Shown: piece by piece, positions 35,129 to 42,455 of the stretch
Layout: the number at the start of each line of letters is the position of its first letter
Numbering within the stretch: the first letter of the stretch is position 1
DNA from: Thiotrichaceae bacterium
GTDB taxonomy: Bacteria; Pseudomonadota; Gammaproteobacteria; Beggiatoales; Beggiatoaceae
Direction of reading: 5' to 3'
DNA length: 64,000 nucleotides
Assembly (NCBI GenBank): GCA_011391085.1
Contig: JAABRD010000008.1
Location: 62,001 to 126,000, forward strand
The notes under the pieces: model-generated
The model's database searches: none
Seen by the model: only the letters and a program-made list of their open reading frames with translations
What the model was told of the DNA's origin: nothing
Translations under genes and position numbers: made by a program

Positions 35129-35920
35129 ATGAACACTCAACTCACTCCCATCCTCATCCAAGGCAAACCCCTTGACCAATTGCCTTCTGATTTATATATA
35201 CCACCTGATGCACTACGAATCTTTTTAGAAAATTTTGAGGGACCGTTAGACCTGTTACTCTATTTAATTCAACGGCAAAACTTTGACATTCTAAATATTC
35301 CTATCGCCGAAATCACCCGTCAATACTTACAATATGTGGAACTGATGAAAGCCCTACACCTAGACCTGGCCGCCGAATATCTCCTCATGGCCGCCATTCT
35401 CATGGAAATTAAATCACGTCTCTTATTACCAGTGCATCGAGAAGACGGTGACAATTCGGCCCCAGAAGACCCTCGTGCTAAATTAGTTCAACAACTGCAA
35501 GAATACGCCCGTTACAAACAAGCGGCCCTAGATTTAGACGCTTTGCCAAGGTTAGGACGCGACCTCTTTACTGTCTCCGCCAGTGTTCCAGAAATACCTA
35601 AAGAAATCATGGTCCCCAATATCCCCTGGCCGGCCCTTCTCCACGCTATGCGCGAAGTCATGGAACGAGTCGCCTTCTTCACTTCTCATCAAGTGCTACG
35701 TGAACCGCTGTCTGTGCGGGAACGCATGAGTTTAATTTTAGAGTTGCTAAAAACCCCGCAACCCATTGACTTCATAACCTTCTTCAACTTGGAAGAAGGC
35801 CGGGCTGGCGTGGTTGTCACCTTATTAGCGATTTTAGAACTGGTCAAAGAATCTCTTATCCAAATTATCCAACCTCAACCTTTTGACATGATACAAGTCA
35901 TTCGTGTAGAAACCTTATGA
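35129..35920 (+). CDS. scpA: segregation and condensation protein A
   Basis: 263 residues. The N-terminal kleisin signature LENFEGPLDLLLYLIQRQNFDILNIPIAEITRQY and the following EYLLMAAILMEIKSRLLLP are canonical. The C-terminal winged helix region (DFITFFNLEEGRAGVVVTLLAILELVKE) contacts the SMC head. ScpA bridges SMC and ScpB in the chromosome condensin. Its stop overlaps the scpB start by four bases (ATGA). Confidence 0.95.
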   Translation: MNTQLTPILIQGKPLDQLPSDLYIPPDALRIFLENFEGPLDLLLYLIQRQNFDILNIPIAEITRQYLQYVELMKALHLDLAAEYLLMAAILMEIKSRLLLPVHREDGDNSAPEDPRAKLVQQLQEYARYKQAALDLDALPRLGRDLFTVSASVPEIPKEIMVPNIPWPALLHAMREVMERVAFFTSHQVLREPLSVRERMSLILELLKTPQPIDFITFFNLEEGRAGVVVTLLAILELVKESLIQIIQPQPFDMIQVIRVETL

Positions 35921-36693
35921 CTGACACTCTCACCTCCTCCGCCACGGCTTTACCATCCTCTTCGCCCGGTTCTTCGGAAATATTTCCTTTGGAGTACGGA
36001 ATTTATTCCGTACCACTTAAACCGATTCTGGAAGCGGCCCTCTTTGCTGCGGACCAGCCGTTGACGCTGGAAGACTTGCAAGCCTTATTCGTAGCCGATG
36101 AATCTCCACCGCCACGTTCGACCTTGCGAGTGATATTAACTGAACTACGAGATGACTGTGACCCCCGCGGCGTGGAATTGGTAGAAACTGCCAGTGGCTT
36201 TCGTTTTCAAACCAAACCCAGTCTCACGCCTTGGATAAAACGTCTTTACACCGAACGGCCTCCCCGCTACTCCCGTGCCCTGTTAGAAACGCTTGCGATT
36301 ATTGCTTATCGTCAACCGATTACACGCACTGAGATTGAAAATCTCCGGGGGATTAGCGTCAACCCTGAGATTATTAAAAAACTCCTAGACTATAACTGGA
36401 TTCGAATCCTGGCCCACCGTGACACCCCAGGTCATCCCGCTTTATATGGCACGACCCGCGCTTTTTTAGAACACTTTAATTTAAAAAATCTCGATGCTTT
36501 ACCTCCCCTGGCCGACCTCCGCGATTTGGATTCACAAGGTCTGTTGTTTCAAATTCCAGACGATTCTCAGGAGTCCAAAGCGTCAGCTTTGCCAGAGGAT
36601 TCAGAGGAGTCCAAAGATTCAATTTTGCCCGACGATTCTCAAGAGTCCTCGGCGTCGGTGGCCCCCGACACAAACTCTATCACTTTAACTTAG
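35917..36693 (+). CDS. scpB: segregation and condensation protein B with repeat-derived tail
   Basis: 258 residues. The tandem winged-helix core is clear: LKPILEAALFAADQPLTLEDLQALF and PPRYSRALLETLAIIAYRQPITRTEIENLRGI..., LYGTTRAFLEHFNLKNLDALPPL. ScpB dimers bind ScpA in condensin. Two parts are unusual. Residues about 24-32 (FPLEYGIYS) are the translation of the palindrome GTACGGAATTTATTCCGTAC, and the C-terminal tail is three 12-residue acidic repeats (DSQESKASALPE, DSEESKDSILPD, DSQESSASVAPD) encoded by CAGGAGTCCAAAGC-type repeat DNA. Both are intergenic repeat families found elsewhere in the window. Confidence 0.93.
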   Translation: MTDTLTSSATALPSSSPGSSEIFPLEYGIYSVPLKPILEAALFAADQPLTLEDLQALFVADESPPPRSTLRVILTELRDDCDPRGVELVETASGFRFQTKPSLTPWIKRLYTERPPRYSRALLETLAIIAYRQPITRTEIENLRGISVNPEIIKKLLDYNWIRILAHRDTPGHPALYGTTRAFLEHFNLKNLDALPPLADLRDLDSQGLLFQIPDDSQESKASALPEDSEESKDSILPDDSQESSASVAPDTNSITLT

Positions 36694-36858
36694 GCTGGTA
36701 TCATTCAGTTTGTATGGAGTGGGCAACGGCAAACCTGTTGTCCACCCTACACAGGCTGTTGTAATTCTAACGTGTTAAGTTATTCAACCGTTTTCAATAA
36801 ACTGTGGTAGGTGGCAATTCTCGACACATAATATAAATTTCATAGATATAGACTACTC

Positions 36859-37149
36859 ATGATTGAAATCCGGCAAACCGCAGAGTATGCCCGTTGGTTC
36901 CAAAACTTACGTGATCGGCAAGCACGGTTGCGAATCGACGCACGTATTCGTCGTTTGTCACTTGGCAACCCCGGTGATGTGAAGCCTGTCGGTGAGGGTG
37001 TTTCGGAATTGCGAATAGATTACGGTCCCGGTTACCGGGTGTACTTTGTGTAACACGGAAATTACTTCGTCGTGCTACTGGCTGGGGGCGATAAGCAGAC
37101 CCAATACCAAGATATTCAAACAGCCCGCAAATTAGCGCGGAATCTATAG
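36859..37149 (+). pseudogene. HigB/RelE-type toxin gene with an internal stop
   Basis: Translation from ATG 36859 gives a Gp49/HigB-like toxin (MIEIRQTAEYARWFQNLRD, LRIDYGPGYRVYFV) that stops at TAA 37051-37053. The same frame continues with the expected C-terminal strands, HGNYFVVLLAGGDKQTQYQ and IQTARKLARNL, to TAG 37147-37149. One base change (probably CAA to TAA) therefore truncates the toxin. These toxins cleave mRNA on the ribosome. The antitoxin gene follows 8 bp later and is also shortened, so the module looks inactive. Confidence 0.8.
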
Positions 37150-37157
37150 GAAAGCGT

Positions 37158-37346
37158 ATGACTAAAACATTCACCCAGATTTGGAATGTCGCTGAACATC
37201 TGGAAACCGAAGAGGACATGGCCGCTTATTTAGAAGCCGCGTTGGAAGAACACGACCCGGCTCTGGTTACGGCGGTACTAGGTGATATTGCCCGTGCCAA
37301 AGGGATGATGCAAACAGCCATGGAAACCGCACCCGATGGGCAATGA
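37158..37346 (+). CDS. truncated HigA-like antitoxin
   Basis: 62 residues. The start MTKTFTQIWNVAEHLETEEDMAAYLEAALEE and ALVTAVLGDIARAKGM match addiction-module antidote proteins, which normally continue for about 35 more residues with a helix-turn-helix. Here the frame ends after METAPDGQ and no continuation is seen in any frame. DNA binding is therefore lost. Partner of the broken toxin upstream. Confidence 0.7.
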   Translation: MTKTFTQIWNVAEHLETEEDMAAYLEAALEEHDPALVTAVLGDIARAKGMMQTAMETAPDGQ

Positions 37347-37364
37347 AAAACTATGTTACCCCTC

Positions 37365-37853
37365 CTAGCCTTCTCCCGCCTGTTGCAATACCACTTCAAT
37401 CACGGTTTGACTTAAACTAAAACCGTGGGAACAGAGTCGATCAATTTCAGGACGAATGACGGGTAACAACCCCAATTGCTTGGCCTTCAGTAAAATTCCT
37501 AACGTTCCAATTTTGTTCAAATGCAGTTCGGTTAACTTCCGACGTCCTCTTTTTTCATCCATTAACACCCAGTCCGCACCCATTTCTAGGGCCAACACGA
37601 TGGTTTCAGCCTCCCCCAAGTCCAGGGTTTCTAGTAACGATTTTACTCTGTGCCGATTTGTCACACTGACAGTTTCTATCCAAGTCGAGGTTGTGACTTC
37701 GTGTTTTGCCCCGCCCACTTCTCGACCAAAAATGACAGTTTCTTGATAGACTGCTTGGGGAATGTAAATTTTGTCAAACAGTGAATGTAACAAATCAAAT
37801 CGCCCAAGAGAGGCGAGTCCAATTAATGGTGTCGTATTTGAGACAATAATCAT
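37365..37853 (-). CDS. DUF3368-type PIN-domain toxin
   Basis: 162 residues from ATG 37853, which overlaps the stop of the upstream antitoxin by four bases; the longer open frame is antisense to that antitoxin. The N-terminus MIIVSNTTPLIGLASLGRF has the first PIN acidic position replaced by Asn/Ser (VSNTTPL), as is common in DUF3368, and the later acids LDLGEAETIVLALE and VLMDEKRGRR are present. Probable metal-dependent RNase of a type II toxin-antitoxin pair. Confidence 0.85.
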   Translation of the reverse strand: MIIVSNTTPLIGLASLGRFDLLHSLFDKIYIPQAVYQETVIFGREVGGAKHEVTTSTWIETVSVTNRHRVKSLLETLDLGEAETIVLALEMGADWVLMDEKRGRRKLTELHLNKIGTLGILLKAKQLGLLPVIRPEIDRLCSHGFSLSQTVIEVVLQQAGEG

Positions 37854-38131
37854 TCGACCCGGTGGACCTCTAAAGACTCCACCGCGGCAAATTCTTCCGC
37901 AAGTTCCGCCGGGGTATAATTCAGATAGGCAATTCCTCGTCTTCGAAGAAACGCCAAGAACTCGACGCGACTGAGATTTAACCAGTTCGCCGCCTTGCCC
38001 GACGAAATGCGTCCTTCGGTGAACAAGGATAAGACCAGCCATTCCGCCACCCGGTTTTGAATTTCGGTTTGGTCAAAGCCGAAGTGAAGGAATTGGTTGG
38101 GGAGGGTGATGGGAAACACGGTGGTTTGCAT
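37850..38131 (-). CDS. UPF0175-family antitoxin
   Basis: 93 residues, with the UPF0175 helix-turn-helix region WLVLSLFTEGRISSGKAANWLNLSRVEFLAFLRRRGIAYLNYTPAELAEE. UPF0175 genes are regular partners of DUF3368 PIN toxins; the ATGA overlap with the toxin confirms co-translation. Likely also represses its own promoter. Confidence 0.88.
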   Translation of the reverse strand: MQTTVFPITLPNQFLHFGFDQTEIQNRVAEWLVLSLFTEGRISSGKAANWLNLSRVEFLAFLRRRGIAYLNYTPAELAEEFAAVESLEVHRVE

Positions 38132-38226
38132 GAGGTTTATTCCTGTTTAATATAAAATTTTGACGACGGTCAAGGAGGATGTTCACCTGCGGCATAAATG
38201 TGAACAATTTGAAGTAAAAAAATCTT

Positions 38227-38292
38227 GTGTAGGGTGCGCGTCCCACGCACCACTAACCCGTTGCCAAAATGGTGCGTGGGACGCACCCTACT
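38227..38292. repeat. GTAGGGTGCGTCCCACGCACC palindrome (family H)
   Basis: Inverted repeat GTAGGGTGCGCGTCCCACGC / GGTGCGTGGGACGCACCCTAC with a 25-bp loop, three bases past the 3' end of the next minus-strand gene. Confidence 0.8.
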
Positions 38293-38295
38293 TGA

Positions 38296-38778
38296 CTACG
38301 CAGCTTGCAAAATCGACTGTTTCCACCATTGTTTAAGTTCACTCCAATCCTCCTCGATTCTTTGTAAAACAAGCAATTTCGCTTCGGTATCGGTCTTATC
38401 TAGTTTCGCAAAATCATAATAAGAATCTACCGCCGGCACATAGCGATCCGGCAACTGGTTGGGAGAGGTTAAATAAACCTGTTGACAAATTAAGTCATCG
38501 TCCAGGTCGAGGGCATATAAGAAGCCGTCCACGGGATTTAAAATGAGTTCTCGCAATGACAGTTTTTGAGTGATATAGAGTCTTAAAAATTTTTGCGTGA
38601 CGCGGAACACTAACCAACGATTGCAACGTTGGTCCACATCACACCAGTGGTAGAGGTAGTAATCACCATATTGGTTTTCAAACAGGGTTAGTAAGGGACC
38701 ATCAAAGTAGATTAAGTCAACTATATCTCTTAGGTGGAGAGGAAAGGTTTTGAGTGGGTTACCGGTGAGGGATTGCAT
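38296..38778 (-). CDS. conserved hypothetical protein (DUF6575-like)
   Basis: 160 residues from ATG 38778 (a TTG four codons earlier is less likely). Features: LRDIVDLIYFDGPLLTLFENQYGDYYLYHWCDVDQRCNRWLVFRV, then RELILNPVDGFLYALDLDDD, and a C-terminal helix ending in WKQSILQAA. This arrangement resembles DUF6575 proteins of unknown function. It follows the next upstream gene by 15 bp and is probably co-transcribed with it, in an accessory cassette with an XRE regulator. Confidence 0.65.
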   Translation of the reverse strand: MQSLTGNPLKTFPLHLRDIVDLIYFDGPLLTLFENQYGDYYLYHWCDVDQRCNRWLVFRVTQKFLRLYITQKLSLRELILNPVDGFLYALDLDDDLICQQVYLTSPNQLPDRYVPAVDSYYDFAKLDKTDTEAKLLVLQRIEEDWSELKQWWKQSILQAA

Positions 38779-38793
38779 AATTATTCTCAACTT

Positions 38794-39234
38794 TTATTTC
38801 AATGATCCGATTGTCTTGAATTTCTTTGACAATTCAGTATGTTCAAATTCATGTAAACTAAAATGCCCATTGGCATCGACATCAGACATGACTCCATCCG
38901 TTTCATCCAGTCGGCCTTGGGCAATATGGGTGCCCAGAGATTCTTGAATATTGGGATGATCTTTTTTCAGTTCTATATATCTTTGATAAGCATTGGAGAA
39001 AGAGTCAAAAAAGGAGAGGGCATAACCTTGGCATTTGCTGACATCTTTTTTAAAACGCCGTCCATTCTTGCGTTCTGGTTTGATTATCAGCACAGGCAAA
39101 AAGTTATGTGGATGCTTCTCATGGTGAGTATCAAACACGAATCGGCAAGCAGTTCTTTCTTCCGCCTGATAGTCTGAAGGTGGACATGGCGTGACGAGGG
39201 TGGCCAAATATTGTTGGTACTTAAAAGGCATCAT
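38794..39234 (-). CDS. hypothetical protein
   Basis: 146 residues, ATG start. No family recognised. It is soluble and basic in the middle (KPERKNGRRFKKDVSKCQGYALSFF) with a mixed C-terminus containing DVDANGHFSLHEFEH, an EF-hand-like loop (D-x-D-x-N-G-x-x-x-x-x-E) that might bind calcium, although only one is present. Located directly upstream of the DUF6575-like gene and 58 bp downstream of an XRE regulator. Confidence 0.6.
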   Translation of the reverse strand: MMPFKYQQYLATLVTPCPPSDYQAEERTACRFVFDTHHEKHPHNFLPVLIIKPERKNGRRFKKDVSKCQGYALSFFDSFSNAYQRYIELKKDHPNIQESLGTHIAQGRLDETDGVMSDVDANGHFSLHEFEHTELSKKFKTIGSLK

Positions 39235-39292
39235 TGATGGTTCTCTCTTGTTATAGTTTTGAAAATGGTGGATACGCTTCGCTTAATCCACC

Positions 39293-39703
39293 CTACCTCA
39301 TGTCCCCCTCCCCCTTCCCCTCTTCCATCAAACTAATAATTTTCTTCAAATACGCATTTTCCTGTTCCAACCGTTCCACCAGCAGACGATATTTTTCCAG
39401 TTCATGTTTAAGTTCCACTACTTCCATTGAACCAGAGGTAATGTGCGACTGGTTAAAGTGAGTAGCATGAGTATTGCAAGCACCGACCACATTAAATACA
39501 TTCTTGTCACTAGCCCCAACCAGTTCCGATAGTTCCATGTCAAACACTTTGGCAATTTGTTTCAGTCGAGAGAGTTGTAGATTGGTGAGACTGCGTTCAA
39601 TATTCGAGTAGGTATTGGGATGTATATTTAACTTCTCCGCCATCTCTGCTTGGGTCCAATGTTTGTCTTCGCGGATTTGTCTAATTCGTTCACGGAGTTC
39701 CAT
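39293..39703 (-). CDS. XRE-family transcriptional regulator with coiled coil
   Basis: 136 residues. An N-terminal Cro/CI helix-turn-helix (IRQIREDKHWTQAEMAEKLNIHPNTYSNIERSLTNLQLSRLKQIAKVFDM) is followed by a linker and a leucine-heptad coiled coil (VVELKHELEKYRLLVERLEQENAYLKKIISLM) likely used for dimerisation. The two genes downstream on the same strand may be its targets. A half copy of family I (39265-39296) lies at its 3' end. Confidence 0.85.
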   Translation of the reverse strand: MELRERIRQIREDKHWTQAEMAEKLNIHPNTYSNIERSLTNLQLSRLKQIAKVFDMELSELVGASDKNVFNVVGACNTHATHFNQSHITSGSMEVVELKHELEKYRLLVERLEQENAYLKKIISLMEEGKGEGDMR

Positions 39704-39961
39704 AGATACACATTCCGACTGTGTGAGGAGACACAGTAAGTCTGGGTGGACAGGTAATGAAATTCTTTTTAAGATTGATAGAGTGTAGATTGACCTCGTT
39801 CAACTACACGGGTTAACAAAAGGAAGTCACGCGATACACAGTCTCACTGGGTAACTTCACAGTGGGCCTGGGTGGACGGGTTAAAATTTCCTTTTGTTGT
39901 GTTCAATTTTTCAAACGGGCAGTTTATCACTGTTAGTTTGAAATTGTCAAGAGGTTTTTTT
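39704..39961. promoter_or_regulatory. divergent control region with a direct repeat
   Basis: Between the XRE gene and the exported-protein gene. CACAGTAAGTCTGGGTGGAC (from 39733) and CACAGTGGGCCTGGGTGGAC (from 39857) are imperfect direct copies, each followed by GGT and an AAATTYYTTTT stretch. Such a pair could be the regulator's binding site. Function inferred only from position. Confidence 0.35.
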
Positions 39962-40858
39962 ATGAAACTGTTAAGGTGCTGTTTTATCAGCACATTTTTT
40001 ACAGCGTGGCTGCTTTTATCTATGGCAAGCTCTGTTGTAGCAGATGACTTTGTTGATCTCCTTGGATTAAATTCCAGCAAAGTTGGTGATTCAATGGGAG
40101 AAAATTTAACTGTATTTGAATTTGATAATGGTGGATATTACCTTGCAGCAACTAAAAAAGGTGTTATAGGAAAGCTAAAGCTTCCTGTCAATCTCTCAAA
40201 AACGTTCGAGGTTACTTTAGAAGTTTATGCGGGGCAAACCACTGGAAGTGACGAAATAAAAATATTCCTTCTAGCATCTGATGATACGAGGATTGGTGTA
40301 GGTGTAGCGAGTATGTTTGTTGGGTTTATCGGTGAGTATGCTCACGGCACAAAGTACACGGAATATCTCCCAGAGGGTTGGAAAGGGGATAATCTTAAAC
40401 CAGCTTGGAATGATTTAAGACTCTCGGTTGCTGATGGGGAAGCTAAGTTGTATATAAATGATGTTTTTCTTGATAAAGTGACCCCAAACAGTCCAGATGC
40501 AAGTTATACCAATTTAGTAATAGACGGAATTAGAAGTGTTGACGGTATAACTGGTGTTGGTGTAAAAGGTACAGGAACAACGCCACCATCTAATGGCGGT
40601 AACTTTGAAGAAGGCAAACAAGCCGGTATTCAACAATGCGTTGCTAACCCAGCCTCTTGTGGTATCGCCGTGACACCTGGAAGTTGTGGTGACAGTGGCG
40701 CACATGCGGCCTTTAATCCAGGCACTGGGGAGTTACATATTCCCTTGGTAGATGTCCCAGGTGCGTTTGGACTGATGCAGACGTTTGATGTCTATTTGAT
40801 CCAGCAACCGGCGACGTTTACGTTTGACTTGGATTTGGGGCGAATCGTGCAGAAATAA
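39962..40858 (+). CDS. exported protein with jelly-roll-like domain
   Basis: 298 residues from ATG 39962, preceded by AAGAGG. Signal peptide at 1-27 (FISTFFTAWLLLSMASSVVA). The mature N-terminal domain is beta-rich with WKGDNLKPAWNDLRLSVADGEAKLYINDVFLDKV, similar to laminin-G/concanavalin-like carbohydrate-binding folds. A linker GTGTTPPSNGGN leads to EEGKQAGIQQCVANPASCGI, a cysteine-containing connector, and a C-terminal module (HIPLVDVPGAFGLMQTFDVYL). Role unknown; periplasmic or surface location is predicted. AT-richer than its neighbours, which suggests recent acquisition. Confidence 0.75.
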   Translation: MKLLRCCFISTFFTAWLLLSMASSVVADDFVDLLGLNSSKVGDSMGENLTVFEFDNGGYYLAATKKGVIGKLKLPVNLSKTFEVTLEVYAGQTTGSDEIKIFLLASDDTRIGVGVASMFVGFIGEYAHGTKYTEYLPEGWKGDNLKPAWNDLRLSVADGEAKLYINDVFLDKVTPNSPDASYTNLVIDGIRSVDGITGVGVKGTGTTPPSNGGNFEEGKQAGIQQCVANPASCGIAVTPGSCGDSGAHAAFNPGTGELHIPLVDVPGAFGLMQTFDVYLIQQPATFTFDLDLGRIVQK

Positions 40859-40867
40859 GGCACACTT

Positions 40868-40903
40868 CAGAAACTCAGTTTCTCAAAGAAACTGAGTTTC
40901 TCA
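40868..40903. repeat. AGAAACTCAGTTTCT hairpin (family K)
   Basis: Palindromic pair AGAAACTCAGTTTCT / AGAAACTGAGTTTCT, separated by CAA, 10 bp after the stop codon. Confidence 0.75.
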
Positions 40904-40935
40904 GCGTCGACAGGTGCGTGGGACGCACCCTACTA

Positions 40936-40971
40936 GACCTTGAAGGTTTTGAAAACTTTCAAGGTCTTTTT
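40936..40971 (+). terminator. rho-independent terminator
   Basis: Stem GACCTTGAAGGTTTT / AAAACTTTCAAGGTC with a 1-2 base loop, followed by TTTTT. It ends transcription of the exported-protein gene. A copy with the same sequence lies at 42062. Confidence 0.8.
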
Positions 40972-41064
40972 AATTGGACCGTTGCAAAATTTTTCTACAA
41001 GACTATAATTAGTCAATTCACTCAACTAGCACACATGGTTCGATGAAATAAAAAGAGGTGTACA

Positions 41065-41180
41065 TATAGTAATATTCCTCATCACTTGTACCCCCCCAAC
41101 CCCCCCGCACGCGGGGGGGAATCACTCCCCCCGTGTACGGGGAGGCTGGGGGGGTATAAATGAGAAGGAATATTACTATA
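41065..41180. mobile_element. MITE, family B, G/C-run core
   Basis: 116 bp with ends TATAGTAATATTCCT and GGAATATTACTATA. Interior GTACCCCCCCAACCCCCCCG ... GGGGGG forms a long GC hairpin. Flanking bases are TA on both sides, compatible with TA-directed insertion but not provable because the ends themselves begin with TA. The next gene starts 26 bp downstream. Confidence 0.75.
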
Positions 41181-41206
41181 CCATGTCTATCAAAGGATAA
41201 AAATCT

Positions 41207-41584
41207 ATGGAACTATTATTTGAATCAACCGATAACTTCGAGAAAGACCTGAACCAATTCAATGACCAAGAAAAACACCAAATTGTGGCAGAGTTGAATC
41301 ATCGATGCGCCACTTTAACAAATGGGTTTAAAGCCTTTTATAGACGGGCGGTCCGCCCACTTAAAATCAAACTCAAGAATGGCTTTGAACCGAGTCTTTA
41401 TTCCTTACAGGTGAATCGAAATGTGAGGGTCATTCTCACCGTTGATGAAGACCCCTTATTCGAACAAATCATCATTACTCTGATGAGAGTGGTTCGTCAT
41501 CAGGACCTAGAGACCGCTTTTCGTGGAATAGCGGAATCTCTCTACCATGGTTATATTCACTCTATTTCTGGTCACTCACCTTAA
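41207..41584 (+). CDS. RelE/ParE-like toxin
   Basis: 125 residues. The strand pattern FEKDLNQFNDQEKHQIVAELN ... RPLKIKLKNGFEPSLYSLQVNRNVRVILTVDEDPLFEQIIITLMRVVRH is that of RelE-superfamily RNases, here with a C-terminal extension (AFRGIAESLYHGY). The stop is four bases before the start of the next gene, so the two form an operon. If the neighbour is the antitoxin, it is broken by a MITE. Confidence 0.75.
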   Translation: MELLFESTDNFEKDLNQFNDQEKHQIVAELNHRCATLTNGFKAFYRRAVRPLKIKLKNGFEPSLYSLQVNRNVRVILTVDEDPLFEQIIITLMRVVRHQDLETAFRGIAESLYHGYIHSISGHSP

Positions 41585-41587
41585 ATC

Positions 41588-42030
41588 ATGGCTGAAATCA
41601 AAGTATTGCTAGATGAATATGGGATTATTCACGAAGCTAACAAAATCCTGCCCGATGACCAACATAGACTGGATTTTTGGTAGTGATGCACAAGGTAGTG
41701 GTGATTGGCTTCAAACCTGACAGGTCTTCGAGACCTGTCAGGTTTAAACCACTACCTTGTGCATCACTACCGGATTTTTTGAGTGCATTGGCAGAACTAG
41801 AAGACAATTCTTGCCATAAAAACCAGAATTACCCGAAAACGAGACTGCATCGAGTGACAGGTTATGAGAAGGCCGTTTATAGAGCTGATATTAACAAAAT
41901 CTCAGGTTGGCGTTTACATCTTCAATTCGACAAAAAAACCAATCAGTTACGGCTAAAAGACCTTATTAAAGGTCAAAGACATGATGATGTCATAAAAGTC
42001 ATCAAATCAAAAAAGGGTCGGTATGAGTAG
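41588..42030 (+). pseudogene. partner gene of the RelE-like toxin, disrupted by a MITE
   Basis: From ATG 41588 the frame reads MAEIKVLLDEYGIIHEANKI, continues to LDF and stops inside the MITE at 41679-41771. After the element it resumes (LSALAELEDNSCHKNQNYP ... LHRVTGYEKAVYRADINKISGW ... KDLIKGQRHDDVIKVIKSKKGRYE). Removing the 93-bp element plus one copy of the 8-bp duplication restores an uninterrupted frame of 113 codons: CTG GAT TTT TTG AGT GCA. A second, N-terminally truncated homologue lies at 43003-43197. Family unknown; position suggests the antitoxin or second component of a toxin-antitoxin pair. Confidence 0.85.
41679..41771. mobile_element. MITE, family A (93 bp), inserted in a gene with exact 8-bp duplication
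   Basis: Perfect 23-bp terminal inverted repeats beginning GGTAGTGATGCACAAGGTAG. Flanked by GGATTTTT at 41671-41678 and 41772-41779. The interior is a palindrome around AAACCTGACAGGTCT. The clearest evidence in the window that these repeats are transposable. Confidence 0.92.
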
Positions 42031-42061
42031 AAAGGTGTGTAGAATGCCTCCGACACGATTA

Positions 42062-42097
42062 GACCTTGAAGGTTTTGAAAACTTTCAAGGTCTTTTT
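42062..42097 (+). terminator. rho-independent terminator
   Basis: GACCTTGAAGGTTTT / AAAACTTTCAAGGTC stem with TTTTT, 32 bp beyond the stop of the disrupted gene. Same sequence as at 40936. Confidence 0.78.
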
Positions 42098-42233
42098 AAT
42101 TGCAAGGTTGCAAAGTTTTTCAACTTATAATTGGCCATGTTAAAATGAAAAAAACGGTCAACAAACCCAGTTTTCAAACAAAGACTGTCGATATTGAGAA
42201 ACTGTCATTACACTCCTAAACTACGAGGCCAAC

Positions 42234-42455
42234 ATGCAAATTACCTTGGATTTACCTGATGAACTTGCCCAACAAGTGCTTACCCTTCCAGAACCGTCCC
42301 AGTTCTTGGCAAATCTTTTGAAACAGGTGCTACCAAACCGAGTGGCTACCGATTCCTGGGTGACTTTTTCCGCACAATTGGAACAACACGCGGTTGAGAC
42401 TGGTATTCCCGACCTTGCTTTACATCACGATGATTACTTATCTTTACCTCTATGA
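42234..42455 (+). CDS. putative antitoxin
   Basis: 73 residues. The N-terminus MQITLDLPDELAQQVLTLPE is a short beta strand plus helix, as in small ribbon-helix-helix-like antitoxins, and the C-terminus is acidic (HHDDYLSLPL). Overlaps the following PIN-domain toxin by four bases (ATGA), which is the usual organisation of VapBC-type modules. Family not named. Confidence 0.75.
   Translation: MQITLDLPDELAQQVLTLPEPSQFLANLLKQVLPNRVATDSWVTFSAQLEQHAVETGIPDLALHHDDYLSLPL

Noticed and set aside
37854-38042. 63-codon N-terminal extension of the DUF3368 toxin
   Set aside because: It overlaps the UPF0175 antitoxin in another frame; the ATGA overlap at 37850-37853 gives the natural start.
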